A program made the translations under genes and the position numbers. A stretch of DNA of 64,000 bases from Pseudomonas arcuscaelestis. Lineage in GTDB: Bacteria; Pseudomonadota; Gammaproteobacteria; Pseudomonadales; Pseudomonadaceae. Where the stretch lies: positions 124,001 to 188,000 of the forward strand of contig NZ_JACOPV010000010.1 in assembly GCF_016881005.1 (NCBI RefSeq), written 5' to 3'. The notes beneath the pieces are model-generated. The model had not been told where the DNA came from. It did no database searches and worked only from the letters and a program-made list of their open reading frames with translations. Every line of letters begins with the position of its first letter. Within the stretch, counting starts at the first letter, position 1. Of this stretch, positions 1 through 6,279 are shown piece after piece.

Positions 1-93
1 CTTACTGGTGTCGATCTGACGCGACAGATTTGGCGCAACGCCAAAACCTGACGCATCAGTCGCGGTATTGATTGATGGAAACTTGATTGGCAT
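1..93 (-). CDS. Partial phage gene, N-terminal 31 residues
   Basis: A leftward ATG at 93-91 follows a purine-rich AGAGGTGAGT ribosome-binding stretch and opens a frame with no stop to the window edge. The N-terminus reads MPIKFPSINTATDASGFGVA and then continues. I do not recognise the family. Direction and position, beyond the leftward cro gene, suggest an early or structural prophage gene. Only 31 codons are visible, so function is not assigned. Confidence 0.45.
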   Translation of the reverse strand, partial: MPIKFPSINTATDASGFGVAPNLSRQIDTSK

Positions 94-127
94 ACTCACC
101 TCTCAGCGCTGTAAAAAAGTACGAAGA

Positions 128-152
128 AGCCGGGGTGCCACCCGGCTTTTTT
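128..152 (+). terminator. Rho-independent terminator-like hairpin
   Basis: A 7-bp stem AGCCGGG/CCCGGCT with loop GTGCCA is followed by six T on the plus strand. On the minus strand the stem is preceded by A residues and followed by a poorer T tract (CTTCTTCG), so it could also weakly end the leftward cro transcript. Confidence 0.6.
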
Positions 153-163
153 GTGCCTGCAAT

Positions 164-262
164 TCAGGCGATTGCTTTCCTGTAGACGCGACCTGCCCCG
201 CCGACTGAGCTACTGCCCTCAGCGTTCAATATCCCCATGCGTCCTGATGTGCTGCTTTCCAC
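164..262 (-). CDS. Possible 32-residue leftward small ORF
   Basis: A GTG at 262-260 lies a few bases after a strong purine stretch (AAGGGGAAGGAC) and opens 32 codons that end at TGA (166-164), just before the hairpin at 128-152. An internal ATG gives a 24-residue version, MGILNAEGSSSVGGAGRVYR plus four residues. It lies between cro and the edge gene. There is no homology I recognise; the only support is start context and position. The rest of 167-392 shows nothing I can name. Confidence 0.25.
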   Translation of the reverse strand: MESSTSGRMGILNAEGSSSVGGAGRVYRKAIA

Positions 263-392
263 GTCCTTCCCCTTATGGTCTTCTGGTGCGAGCGGCTCAG
301 TTGCCAGCTACGCCTTTATTGCTCATCAGCCCCCGCTAATGGTGTTGCGCTTGCCGTTTTCAGCTGGATGAATTCACAGGTGTTTTAGGCAT

Positions 393-623
393 CTACTGGC
401 GGTTTGCCAGTGGGTGGATAATTTGATTCGTGGCTGGGCGATGCTGCGACGGGAATGGCCGAATCTCTTCGGCGGTGTAGGTCCCGTCGGCATGCTCGGT
501 GACGTATACGTCGCGACCCAGTCGAAGCGCCTTGTTTAGCGAGCCCTGCGCCATTCCCAGCAAGGCAGCCGCCTTGGTTTGCCCGTGCTCGGCGGCAAAT
601 TCTTTAAGGTGTTTGCGACCCAT
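393..623 (-). CDS. cro: Cro-like DNA-binding protein
   Basis: A 76-residue basic protein with a helix-turn-helix at about residues 14-35 (QTKAAALLGMAQGSLNKAL), typical in size and pattern of phage Cro proteins. The ATG at 623 is preceded by GGAGGAG with correct spacing, which makes it better than an upstream ATG at 650. It diverges from the CI-like repressor gene at 730, with two palindromic operators in between, the standard lysis/lysogeny switch layout. It probably represses the CI promoter and modulates leftward lytic transcription. Assignment rests on fold pattern and context; exact subfamily is unknown. Confidence 0.8.
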   Translation of the reverse strand: MGRKHLKEFAAEHGQTKAAALLGMAQGSLNKALRLGRDVYVTEHADGTYTAEEIRPFPSQHRPATNQIIHPLANRQ

Positions 624-653
624 ATCGCAGGTCTCCTCCGTTGGTATCACGCA

Positions 654-682
654 AGTATCGCCTCCGGCGATTTATTTATCAA
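654..682 (-). promoter_or_regulatory. Sigma70 promoter for cro
   Basis: Read leftward, TTGATA (682-677) and GATACT (659-654) are separated by 17 bp, about 30 bp upstream of the cro start. Operator 1 (657-671) lies over the spacer and the -10, so repressor binding would block this promoter. A weaker rightward candidate for the repressor gene is TTTATC (675-680) with TAAAAT (699-704). Confidence 0.6.
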
Positions 683-695
683 CACCGGAGGCGAT
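657..695. promoter_or_regulatory. Paired repressor operators O1 and O2
   Basis: O1 (657-671) is a perfect 6-3-6 palindrome, ATCGCCTCCGGCGAT. O2 (683-695) is the same sequence inverted with one degenerate half, CACCGGAGGCGAT. They lie in the cro-cI intergenic region and overlap the cro promoter. A third similar site is at 2921-2935. They are presumed binding sites for the 730-1458 repressor and/or Cro. Confidence 0.7.
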
Positions 696-729
696 TGATA
701 AAATATTGCCGTGAGGAATAATCAGGGAC

Positions 730-1458
730 ATGAATAAACGCAAACGCGAACTCGAAGACTGGGAAATGGCCGAGTGCCTTGCCCTGAAAGCGGCTGTGGA
801 TTCCTTCAATGAGGGGAAGTCCCGCCGCGATAGCCTTACGCAAGGAAAAATCGCCGAGGCGCTTGGCATCAACCAAGGCTCTGTGAGCGCTTACCTCAAC
901 GGTTACAACGCCCTGAACGTTAAAGTCGCAAGCGTTATTGCCGGGCTGATCTCTCAGCCGGTGGAGACTTTCAGCCCTCGACTGGCCGAAGAAATTGCGC
1001 AGTTAGCGCGCTCCAGCTTTGAAACAAACGTCGAGCAAGGCCCGCCAATCATCTCCCCCACTCGAAGGATCGAAATTGTGGGCACAGCCCAGCTTGGAAA
1101 CGATGGCTATTGGGTTGGCCTTGATATCGCCGAGGGATGGGTTGAGACCTGGTCGCGTGATGAAGACGCCTACGCGCTGCGCCTGAAGGGCGACTCAATG
1201 GCGCCAGCGATCCGCAGCGGCTGGATCGCGGTTTGCGAGCCGAATCACCGCCTTGTGCCGGGTGAATACGTCATGGTCACGACCACTGACGGCCAGAGCA
1301 TGGTCAAAGAATTGCTTTTCGAGAACGAGGAAGGCGTGAACCTTGCCTCTGTGAACTCTGCCTATGGCGAGCGCCGAGTGATCGCTTGGGCAGACATCGA
1401 GAAGATCCACTACGTGGGCAATATTCTGGCTCCAAGCAAGGTGCTTGGCCGCTTTTAA
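730..1458 (+). CDS. cI: CI-type phage repressor, HTH plus S24 peptidase domain
   Basis: A 242-residue protein with an N-terminal helix-turn-helix (about 38-62, GKIAEALGINQGSVSAYLNG) and a C-terminal LexA/UmuD-like S24 domain. The GDSM motif holds the likely nucleophile Ser156, and the general-base Lys is Lys193 in VKELL. It should maintain lysogeny by binding the adjacent palindromes, and be inactivated by RecA-stimulated self-cleavage after DNA damage. The usual Ala-Gly cleavage pair is not obvious near residues 117-126, where the sequence reads GTAQLG. ATG 730 follows CAGGGA. It is divergent from cro. Confidence 0.9.
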   Translation: MNKRKRELEDWEMAECLALKAAVDSFNEGKSRRDSLTQGKIAEALGINQGSVSAYLNGYNALNVKVASVIAGLISQPVETFSPRLAEEIAQLARSSFETNVEQGPPIISPTRRIEIVGTAQLGNDGYWVGLDIAEGWVETWSRDEDAYALRLKGDSMAPAIRSGWIAVCEPNHRLVPGEYVMVTTTDGQSMVKELLFENEEGVNLASVNSAYGERRVIAWADIEKIHYVGNILAPSKVLGRF

Positions 1459-1542
1459 GTAGTGCAGCCACGAGCCCGAACAAGCCCAGCAAAGAACAGC
1501 GCCGCTGGGGAGAAACGCTTTAGTACCTGAGGGCTTTGATGC

Positions 1543-1890
1543 ATGGAAGATGAAGGGAAAAACACTATTAGTGAACTTCTACACAGAAGGTCGGCAGGAT
1601 TTGCGGACGAGTTTGTAGATAAATACACCGCCATGGCTATCAGCTGGAATGATGAGGAGCGACTCCATCTCACATTCGGCAGAGATTCCTTAGAGGTGAT
1701 CAGCGAGAGCATAGTCCCTGATCCCCAGAACCCAGATAGGGCTGTGCTTGCGCATCCAAGGGTCACGGCGCACCGTAATGATGTGGTGGCGCTGACCATA
1801 CCGTTAGAGGTCGCCGAGGATCTAGCTATAACCATCCTGAAGATGGTTCATCATGCTCAGGGCAGAACTTCAATGGATTCGAAAACATGA
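1543..1890 (+). CDS. Hypothetical prophage protein, 115 aa
   Basis: Acidic, soluble-looking 115-residue protein in the rightward lysogeny arm, with no signal peptide, membrane segment or motif I recognise. The DNA is less GC-rich than the host genes nearby. Its stop overlaps the next start as ATGA, so the two genes are probably translationally coupled. The start is only moderately supported, since no strong ribosome-binding site precedes ATG 1543. Confidence 0.6.
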   Translation: MEDEGKNTISELLHRRSAGFADEFVDKYTAMAISWNDEERLHLTFGRDSLEVISESIVPDPQNPDRAVLAHPRVTAHRNDVVALTIPLEVAEDLAITILKMVHHAQGRTSMDSKT

Positions 1891-2483
1891 GATCGAAAGG
1901 TTTTCGATTTTCCCATGAGAACGAAGACGCATCAGACGACCCGGCCTTTTCGGCATTCCTCAAAAAATCCCTGCATCGCTCCGACAAGGGCACTCCACCG
2001 CCTGAGGCCGTCTCCGAAGGCGGGAGGTATCGAGTTGTAATCGCCGGAAGTAGCTCAGCCCGTATTGGCGTGGGGCGTAAGTACGTTGATGACAAACCCG
2101 AAGCGCTAGCCGATACTTCACAGATGAACGACATCACCCGCGAAGAATTCAACGCCAAGCTCGAGACCATTGAAGTAAAGATGGATGCTCGGGTTGAGGC
2201 GATTTCATCGAAAATTGATGGGTTTCTCGCAGCGCAGGCTGAGCGAGATAAGCGCCTCGACGAATCGATCGCGGGCGTCCGTAGAGATATTGATCGCCTC
2301 GGAAATGTGAAGCTCAATATTTGGGGCGCAATGCTGACTGCAGTTGGTGTTGGTGTTGCGGTGGCAGCGCTTAGCGTCACCTTCTATCAAACCGGCAAGG
2401 GAGATCGGGCAACACCTATCACCGCGCCGTCGGCGCTGGAGACCCCAGTATCACCCCAGGCGAGGCCACCAGCAAAGAATTGA
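1887..2483 (+). CDS. Coiled-coil membrane-anchored phage protein
   Basis: A 198-residue protein. Residues 80-140 are charged and heptad-like (EEFNAKLETIEVKMDARVEA), followed by one hydrophobic segment at about 147-166 and a Pro/Ala-rich tail. Similar coiled-coil plus single-TM proteins are frequent in Pseudomonas prophages, with no assigned role. An internal ATG at 2124 (MNDITREEF) resembles the usual start of that family, so the first 79 residues may be an extension or a separate small ORF. It is coupled to the upstream gene and followed directly by a terminator. Confidence 0.65.
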   Translation: MRSKGFRFSHENEDASDDPAFSAFLKKSLHRSDKGTPPPEAVSEGGRYRVVIAGSSSARIGVGRKYVDDKPEALADTSQMNDITREEFNAKLETIEVKMDARVEAISSKIDGFLAAQAERDKRLDESIAGVRRDIDRLGNVKLNIWGAMLTAVGVGVAVAALSVTFYQTGKGDRATPITAPSALETPVSPQARPPAKN

Positions 2484-2485
2484 TC

Positions 2486-2509
2486 AAGCCCGCCTAGCGC
2501 GGGCTTTTT
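2486..2509 (+). terminator. Rho-independent terminator
   Basis: The 8-bp stem AAGCCCGC/GCGGGCTT with loop CTAGC is followed by a T run. It ends the cI-side transcript three bases after the 1887-2483 stop. Confidence 0.85.
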
Positions 2510-2527
2510 GTTGCCCGCTCGCCTAAA

Positions 2528-2543
2528 GAGTACAAACGTGCTC
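2528..2543. promoter_or_regulatory. LexA2-type SOS box candidate
   Basis: The sequence GAGTACAAACGTGCTC contains AGTAC-N4-GTGCT, which is the site I recall for the second LexA protein (LexA2) of P. putida. It lies about 10 bp upstream of the -35 of the DUF1654 promoter. A related perfect palindrome occurs at 9263-9278. Regulator identity is inferred. Confidence 0.5.
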
Positions 2544-2552
2544 TATCCAGTA

Positions 2553-2593
2553 TTGCCATTTACTGAGAGATAAAATACTGTTCATCTATACAG
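2553..2593 (+). promoter_or_regulatory. SOS-controlled promoter with LexA box
   Basis: TTGCCA (2553-2558) and TACTGT (2576-2581) are 17 bp apart. The -10 overlaps CTGTTCATCTATACAG (2578-2593), a full CTGT-N8-ACAG LexA box of the E. coli and P. aeruginosa type. Placed over the -10 and 18 bp before the start codon, it should repress the DUF1654 gene until DNA damage. Confidence 0.8.
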
Positions 2594-2610
2594 TGAATGG
2601 AGTATTTGCC

Positions 2611-2862
2611 GTGGCCAAAGCCAAACAACAAGCCCCTGCCCTGCCAAGTTCTTACGAGATGCTCGGCATGAGAATCCAAAAGGTCATCAACAGCACCGGC
2701 GCCCAAGCATCGAAGTCCGCGCTGCTTGAGCGTGCTCCCGGGGATCTGTCTGAAGACTGGGATCGCCTGATCGATGAGATCGCCGAGAACGACAACGTCA
2801 CATTGGCCCATCGCGACGATGGCAACGTGCAGATTTTCTGGACCGTGCCCAAAGAAGACTGA
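2611..2862 (+). CDS. DUF1654 family protein
   Basis: An 83-residue protein with the DUF1654 pattern: SYEMLGMRIQKVINS at the N-terminus, then EDWDRLIDEIAENDNV, and a C-terminal WTVPKED. The family is common in Pseudomonas genomes and prophages and has no settled function. A GTG at 2611 with GGAG eight bases upstream is preferred over the weaker GTG at 2593, because the latter would overlap the LexA box. The gene is monocistronic between an SOS promoter and a terminator, which points to a role in the response to DNA damage or prophage induction; that is inference. Confidence 0.85.
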   Translation: MAKAKQQAPALPSSYEMLGMRIQKVINSTGAQASKSALLERAPGDLSEDWDRLIDEIAENDNVTLAHRDDGNVQIFWTVPKED

Positions 2863-2881
2863 TTTCGACGCTCCCTCTTTG

Positions 2882-2903
2882 CCCGCCCTGTGCGGGTTTT
2901 TTT
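2882..2903 (+). terminator. Rho-independent terminator of the DUF1654 gene
   Basis: The stem CCCGC/GCGGG with loop CCTGT is followed by seven T. Confidence 0.8.
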
Positions 2904-2920
2904 ATGCCCAAAGAAAATAT

Positions 2921-2962
2921 ATCGCCTGCGGCGTTGACTTTAAGTATATCCGGGGGCAATAT
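2921..2962 (+). promoter_or_regulatory. Candidate promoter of the csrA-DGR operon with a third repressor operator
   Basis: TTGACT (2934-2939) and CAATAT (2957-2962) are 17 bp apart. Overlapping the -35 is ATCGCCTGCGGCGTT (2921-2935), which matches operator O1 at 13 of 15 positions. This would place the rightward accessory genes under the prophage repressor. Confidence 0.5.
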
Positions 2963-3376
2963 TTATTCGTCGCCGGGCAATACCGGCCAGGCAGCGAAAG
3001 CTGCCACCGCTCTTTACACAACTAGACGTGACCACCGCGACGTACCCAGGCCATCACCTGGGTCGGGAAAAGCTAAACCGCCGCCCATGCCAGCTCTGGA
3101 ACTGGCCGTGCTCACCAGATGTGAGTGCGCGAAACCACGCAAGCCAGCCGGTGAAGAACACCGAACACGAAATGTGTGACGCCGGCCAGAGATATGAATC
3201 GGGCGATGCGCGTGGTGGAGAAATGGAATGCATCACTGAAGCACCTGGAGACGGGTGCTTTGGGATGCGGACGAGAACACACCGCGAATGCGGCCCCCTG
3301 CATCAACCCAGCAATAGAGCATCACTTCTGCCCATTCACTGAGTGGGCAGCGGGATGACAACCAAGGAGAAGGCAA
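2963..3376. other. Mostly non-coding leader region before csrA
   Basis: About 400 bp between the candidate promoter and csrA hold no convincing gene. There are overlapping weak frames on both strands and a short hairpin (AGCACC/GGTGCT, about 3239-3260). Frame 3194-3358, listed separately, is the best coding candidate. The stretch could be a long 5' leader; GGA motifs in it might be targets of the CsrA encoded just downstream, but this is speculation. Confidence 0.4.
3194..3358 (+). CDS. Possible 54-aa prophage protein
   Basis: The frame starts MNRAMRVVEKWNASLKHLET and ends EWAAG just before csrA. Codon use is plausible, but the ribosome-binding site is weak and I recognise no family. It contains several Cys and His residues without a clear zinc-binding spacing. 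An overlapping frame, 3028-3342, is equally unsupported. Confidence 0.25.
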   Translation: MNRAMRVVEKWNASLKHLETGALGCGREHTANAAPCINPAIEHHFCPFTEWAAG

Positions 3377-3562
3377 ATGTTGATACTCACCCGCCGCCCC
3401 GGCGAAACCATCCGCATCAACGACGACATCAGCGTGACCGTGCTGAGCGTTTGCGGCCGACAGATCAGGCTGGGGGTTGATGCCCCTGAACAGGTCGTCG
3501 CTCATCGCGAAGAGATCTATCAGCGGATTCAGGATGAGCGACAAGCAACAACCGCAGCCTGA
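3377..3562 (+). CDS. csrA: Prophage-encoded CsrA/RsmA carbon storage regulator
   Basis: A 61-residue CsrA homologue. It begins MLILTRRPGETIRINDDISV and keeps the HREEIYQRIQ C-terminal signature with the conserved RNA-binding Arg in AHREE. CsrA dimers bind GGA-containing hairpins in mRNA leaders and change translation or stability. ATG 3377 follows AAGGAGA with ideal spacing. It is the first well-supported gene of the rightward accessory operon, next to an Acb2-like protein and the DGR. The full length and intact RNA-binding ends suggest it is functional and could compete with the host RsmA proteins during lysogeny or induction. Confidence 0.92.
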   Translation: MLILTRRPGETIRINDDISVTVLSVCGRQIRLGVDAPEQVVAHREEIYQRIQDERQATTAA

Positions 3563-3623
3563 CGATTTCACTAGCTGGCCTTGGCGACAGGGCCAGACGG
3601 GAAATCAACCAGAGGACTACCCC

Positions 3624-3854
3624 ATGGACAACCAGCACAAAAAGATCACCGGTTACCGCGACCTCACTCAGAGCGAAATCGACGGCATGAACTCGATCAA
3701 GGCCCTGGAGGCTGATGCCGGCGAGCTATTCAAGCAGATCGGCCAGATCGAGGGCGTTGACCCTCGCCTACTGGCCTTGGCCAAGACCAACCTGCAGCAG
3801 GGCTTCATGTGGTTCGTCCGCTCGATCGCGAAGCCTGCCGACCCATTCAGCTGA
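3624..3854 (+). CDS. acb2: Acb2/Tad1-type hairpin protein, probable anti-CBASS cyclic-nucleotide sponge
   Basis: A 76-residue all-helical protein. It starts MDNQHKKITGYRDLTQSEID and has a second helix ending LALAKTNLQQGFMWFVRSIA, the pattern of phage Acb2 proteins. As I recall, Acb2 proteins form oligomers that sequester cyclic di- and trinucleotides made by CBASS (and gcADPR of Thoeris), so that effectors are not triggered. Tyr11 and Lys26, which I recall as nucleotide-binding positions in Acb2, are both present at those numbers. ATG 3624 has AGAGG eight bases upstream; a longer start at 3534 would overlap csrA. The protein is shorter than the roughly 90-residue typical member. Confidence 0.75.
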   Translation: MDNQHKKITGYRDLTQSEIDGMNSIKALEADAGELFKQIGQIEGVDPRLLALAKTNLQQGFMWFVRSIAKPADPFS

Positions 3855-4043
3855 ACAACCAGCGCCACGTCAGCCTGACGTTAACTGCCCGATCACCTGG
3901 TTCCCCATCACCAGGCTGCATCGGAGTGTGATCGGATGAGCCGCAAGCAAACAGCGGGGAGGCCACCTCGGCGCGCGCATGCGGTCGATTGCCCGGCCTT
4001 CACGATCACACCCCCATGCAGCCAACACCCGAGGTTACTCATC

Positions 4044-4427
4044 ATGGAAACGATCACCAGCGGCTCCTGGAAGGGCTTCCTCGGGCGCGGCCTGGCACCG
4101 CGTGAACTTGAAGCACTGCTTGCGGTAGCTCAGGGCATGACAGCCAAAGAGATTGCCCGCCTGATGCAGATCACGCCGGGCACCGTGGCCAACCGCATCG
4201 AAAACGCGATGTACAAGCTCGGTGTGCACCGTCGTGCTGCCCTGGTAGCCGAAGCCATGAAGCGCCAGATCATCAGCCCTATGTGCTTCGTGCTTGCCGG
4301 TTTGATGGCTATGCACGCTGTCATGGGCGACACCGACCCGATGCGTCGCGACCGGCGCGTGCCTGAGCGACGTATTGCTCAGATCCGAATCATCCGCAAG
4401 GCCGAATCGTTCGACCTGCACGCCTGA
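4044..4427 (+). CDS. LuxR-type HTH regulator with C-terminal membrane segment
   Basis: A 127-residue protein. Residues 18-72 form a LuxR/GerE helix-turn-helix (LAPRELEALLAVAQGMTAKE, then PGTVANRIENAMYKLGVHRR). After it comes a hydrophobic stretch at about 77-95 (SPMCFVLAGLMAMHAVMG) and a basic tail. There is no sensory domain. ATG 4044 with GAGGT eight bases upstream is chosen over an in-frame upstream ATG. It is probably a transcription factor of the prophage accessory operon. The hydrophobic segment after the DNA-binding domain is unusual and might tether it to the membrane, or may simply be part of the fold. Confidence 0.75.
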   Translation: METITSGSWKGFLGRGLAPRELEALLAVAQGMTAKEIARLMQITPGTVANRIENAMYKLGVHRRAALVAEAMKRQIISPMCFVLAGLMAMHAVMGDTDPMRRDRRVPERRIAQIRIIRKAESFDLHA

Positions 4428-4447
4428 CCCCAACTGAGGAAGACACC

Positions 4448-4717
4448 ATGCAGACAGCAATGCATCCTGCTTTTCAGCAGAAGATTGCCGTGCTCGCGGC
4501 ACTGCTCGAGCGCAGCAAGGCAGTAAGAGCCGAGGCGCGCACCAAGATCGGCGATTCAGCCCCGCGCTTCCAGGCTGCCAACAAGGGCAGCACCTGGGAT
4601 GTGATCGAGATCGCCAGCGGTGAGAAGAAGGGTCACGCCTACAGCTATCACGCGGCAATGCAGTTTGTGGATGTGATGGAGGCAGCTGCAACGCGCAAGC
4701 TGGTTGGGCGTCAATGA
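4448..4717 (+). CDS. Hypothetical prophage protein, 89 aa
   Basis: A small soluble protein with a basic Ala-rich N-terminal helix (QQKIAVLAALLERSKAVRAE) and a compact C-terminal part. It has a good ribosome-binding site (GAGGAAG, ATG 4448). It belongs to the csrA-DGR operon, and its stop overlaps the next start as ATGA. I do not recognise the family. Confidence 0.7.
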   Translation: MQTAMHPAFQQKIAVLAALLERSKAVRAEARTKIGDSAPRFQAANKGSTWDVIEIASGEKKGHAYSYHAAMQFVDVMEAAATRKLVGRQ

Positions 4718-5175
4718 GTAAGCGCAAGCCGCACAGCATGCGGGCCCGGCTGGAGCGCTCGTGCAGGGCCTTGGTCGCATCCAATCACGCGGCAGTGGTG
4801 AACATCGATCCCAGCGGGCAGCAGGTGCTGGTCAACTGGAAGAACTGCAAGCAGATACGGCAGGAGCAAATCGTCAATGCAGTTTGCGACATCGCCCACC
4901 GCTGGACCATCTATCTCAGCGTGATGTGCCAAAAACCCGATGGCGAGCAGTACTGCAAATCCATCGAGGTCGCCCCTCAAGGCAACTACCTGGCCTCTCA
5001 CCTTACCGACGTGATCGAGGCCACATATATGGGCCTGCGCGAACAGTGCAACCCGCAGCACATCGTGGCCGCCGGGTGGATCGCGGTTCCCGCTGATTTG
5101 ACGCTTGAAGAGGCGCAGGCCGCCGCAGTTTTCGAAGCCGTCGGCGCCTGGAGGCAGGTAAAGCTCGCGGCATGA
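4714..5175 (+). CDS. Hypothetical prophage protein, 153 aa
   Basis: A 153-residue protein with a basic N-terminus (MSKRKPHSMRARLERSCRAL) and an alpha/beta-looking middle. It is translationally coupled to the preceding gene through ATGA. No signal peptide, membrane helix or known motif is seen. Its position between csrA and the DGR suggests accessory or host-takeover functions, but nothing more specific can be said. Confidence 0.7.
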   Translation: MSKRKPHSMRARLERSCRALVASNHAAVVNIDPSGQQVLVNWKNCKQIRQEQIVNAVCDIAHRWTIYLSVMCQKPDGEQYCKSIEVAPQGNYLASHLTDVIEATYMGLREQCNPQHIVAAGWIAVPADLTLEEAQAAAVFEAVGAWRQVKLAA

Positions 5176-5256
5176 AACGAATCAACCACCGCGTCCGGCA
5201 TGGCCGGCGCCAGCAATGGATCAAACTGCCGCCCAGCGGCTTGAGAGGTACCGGCA

Positions 5257-5670
5257 ATGGCCGAGAAGAAGACGGGAGCAGCCAAGCACGCAGCGACCTA
5301 CCGGGCCAACAAGAAGGCCGAGGCGCAGCGCCTGGGCGTCGAGCGGACGCCGGTGGACTTGCCTGTCGCGATTCGCAAGAGGATAGACGAGGTCATGAAG
5401 CGGCATGGGTACAGCCAGCTTCAGGAGCTTTGGCAGGATCTTGCGCTGTCGCTGATTGCTGCTGAGCCAGAGGAACAAGCGCGCCGCCTCAAGCGACCTG
5501 ACGCATCAGCTTTTGAGATATCGCCAAAACTAGCGCGTCAGTTCGAAGAAGCCAGTAGAGCAGAACTGAAGCGTGACCCTGGCCACCAGATCATCGCCCC
5601 AAAGCCCCTCCCGCACGGCGAGCAGCAATGCAACGCTGCGCAACTCGACATTCTGCAACCCGCTCTATAA
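5257..5670 (+). CDS. Basic helical protein with possible ribbon-helix-helix region
   Basis: A 137-residue protein with a Lys/Ala-rich N-terminus (MAEKKTGAAKHAATYRANKK). A short segment, VDLPVAIRKRIDEVMKRHGY at about residues 32-52, looks like a ribbon-helix-helix DNA-binding motif, so it may regulate the operon. ATG 5257 follows GAGAGG. It ends 10 bp before the first DGR variable protein and is likely cotranscribed with it. A competing frame from 5172 overlaps it and is less convincing. Confidence 0.65.
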   Translation: MAEKKTGAAKHAATYRANKKAEAQRLGVERTPVDLPVAIRKRIDEVMKRHGYSQLQELWQDLALSLIAAEPEEQARRLKRPDASAFEISPKLARQFEEASRAELKRDPGHQIIAPKPLPHGEQQCNAAQLDILQPAL

Positions 5671-5680
5671 GGACGACCCC

Positions 5681-6259
5681 ATGCAAGCGCCTAGCATCAG
5701 CATCAAGAACCTCACCCTGAACATTCACGCTTCGCCGAAGTCCTCCGCGCCAGCCTTGGCATTGGTCGGAGCTGCGCTCGCGGCAAGCGTTCAGTCTGAC
5801 ATTCCCGAGATCGGCCAGCCATGGCCCGGCCAGGGTGGCATCAACGGCGGCCTGGTCGCTGCTCGCGGCGACGTGCCGGAGCATTACCTAATCATTGCTG
5901 CCGAAGACGCTGGCAGCCATGAATGGGGGCGCCGCGGTGAAACCTCTGGAGCTACAAGCAAAACCGATGGGCTGGCCAACAGCGCGATCCTACTGGAAGA
6001 AGGCAGCCACCCTGCCGCCAAGGCTGCGAGCAACTACACCGCCGACAACCTCAATGATTTCTACCTACCAGCCGCTGCCGAGCTGTACCAGGGCTGGGTC
6101 AACTGCCCCGAGGTATTCGCCCAGGACTGCTACTACTGGTCATCTTCGCAGCGCTCCGCCCACGGCGCGTTCCACGTGCACTTCGATGGTGGCCCTCAGG
6201 ACGGCAACGGCAAGCTCAACGCGCTCCGCGTCCGCCCCGTCCGCAGGTTGTTCATTTAA
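5681..6259 (+). CDS. DGR variable protein 1, C-type-lectin-like (DUF1566/Lcl)
   Basis: A 192-residue protein whose C-terminus has the DUF1566/Lcl pattern of DGR targets: FYLPAAAELYQGW, YYWSSSQRSA, HFDGG and a final LRVRPVRRLFI. Residues 156-189 are encoded by VR1, and 17 template adenines are changed there, so residues such as 161, 162, 165-167, 170, 172, 174, 175, 177, 179 and 181 differ from the template's Asn-rich version. These surface-loop positions form the ligand site in known DGR lectins. No clear signal peptide is present, though residues 22-40 are mildly hydrophobic. ATG 5681 follows AAGGA. The ligand and display route are unknown. Confidence 0.9.
   Translation: MQAPSISIKNLTLNIHASPKSSAPALALVGAALAASVQSDIPEIGQPWPGQGGINGGLVAARGDVPEHYLIIAAEDAGSHEWGRRGETSGATSKTDGLANSAILLEEGSHPAAKAASNYTADNLNDFYLPAAAELYQGWVNCPEVFAQDCYYWSSSQRSAHGAFHVHFDGGPQDGNGKLNALRVRPVRRLFI
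6146..6246 (+). repeat. DGR variable repeat VR1
   Basis: These 101 nt align without gaps to the TR at 7510-7610. There are 17 substitutions, all at template adenines (to C, G or T), and no change at any non-adenine. The last 23 nt (6224-6246) are identical to TR and VR2 and are the likely initiation-of-mutagenic-homing end. VR1 is in frame with the protein 1 lectin tail. Confidence 0.95.
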
Positions 6260-6279
6260 TCCTTCATTCATTCGAACAG

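Noticed and set aside
181..225. Possible tRNA on the minus strand, because the motif GTAGCTCAGTCGG looks like a D-arm
   Set aside because: No anticodon stem, T-arm GTTCGA or acceptor pairing follows. The stretch is instead open in a small leftward frame.
5172..5465. Plus-strand frame starting ATGA after the 4714-5175 gene
   Set aside because: Overlaps the better-supported 5257-5670 gene in another frame and turns Gly/Arg/Ala-rich and low-complexity.
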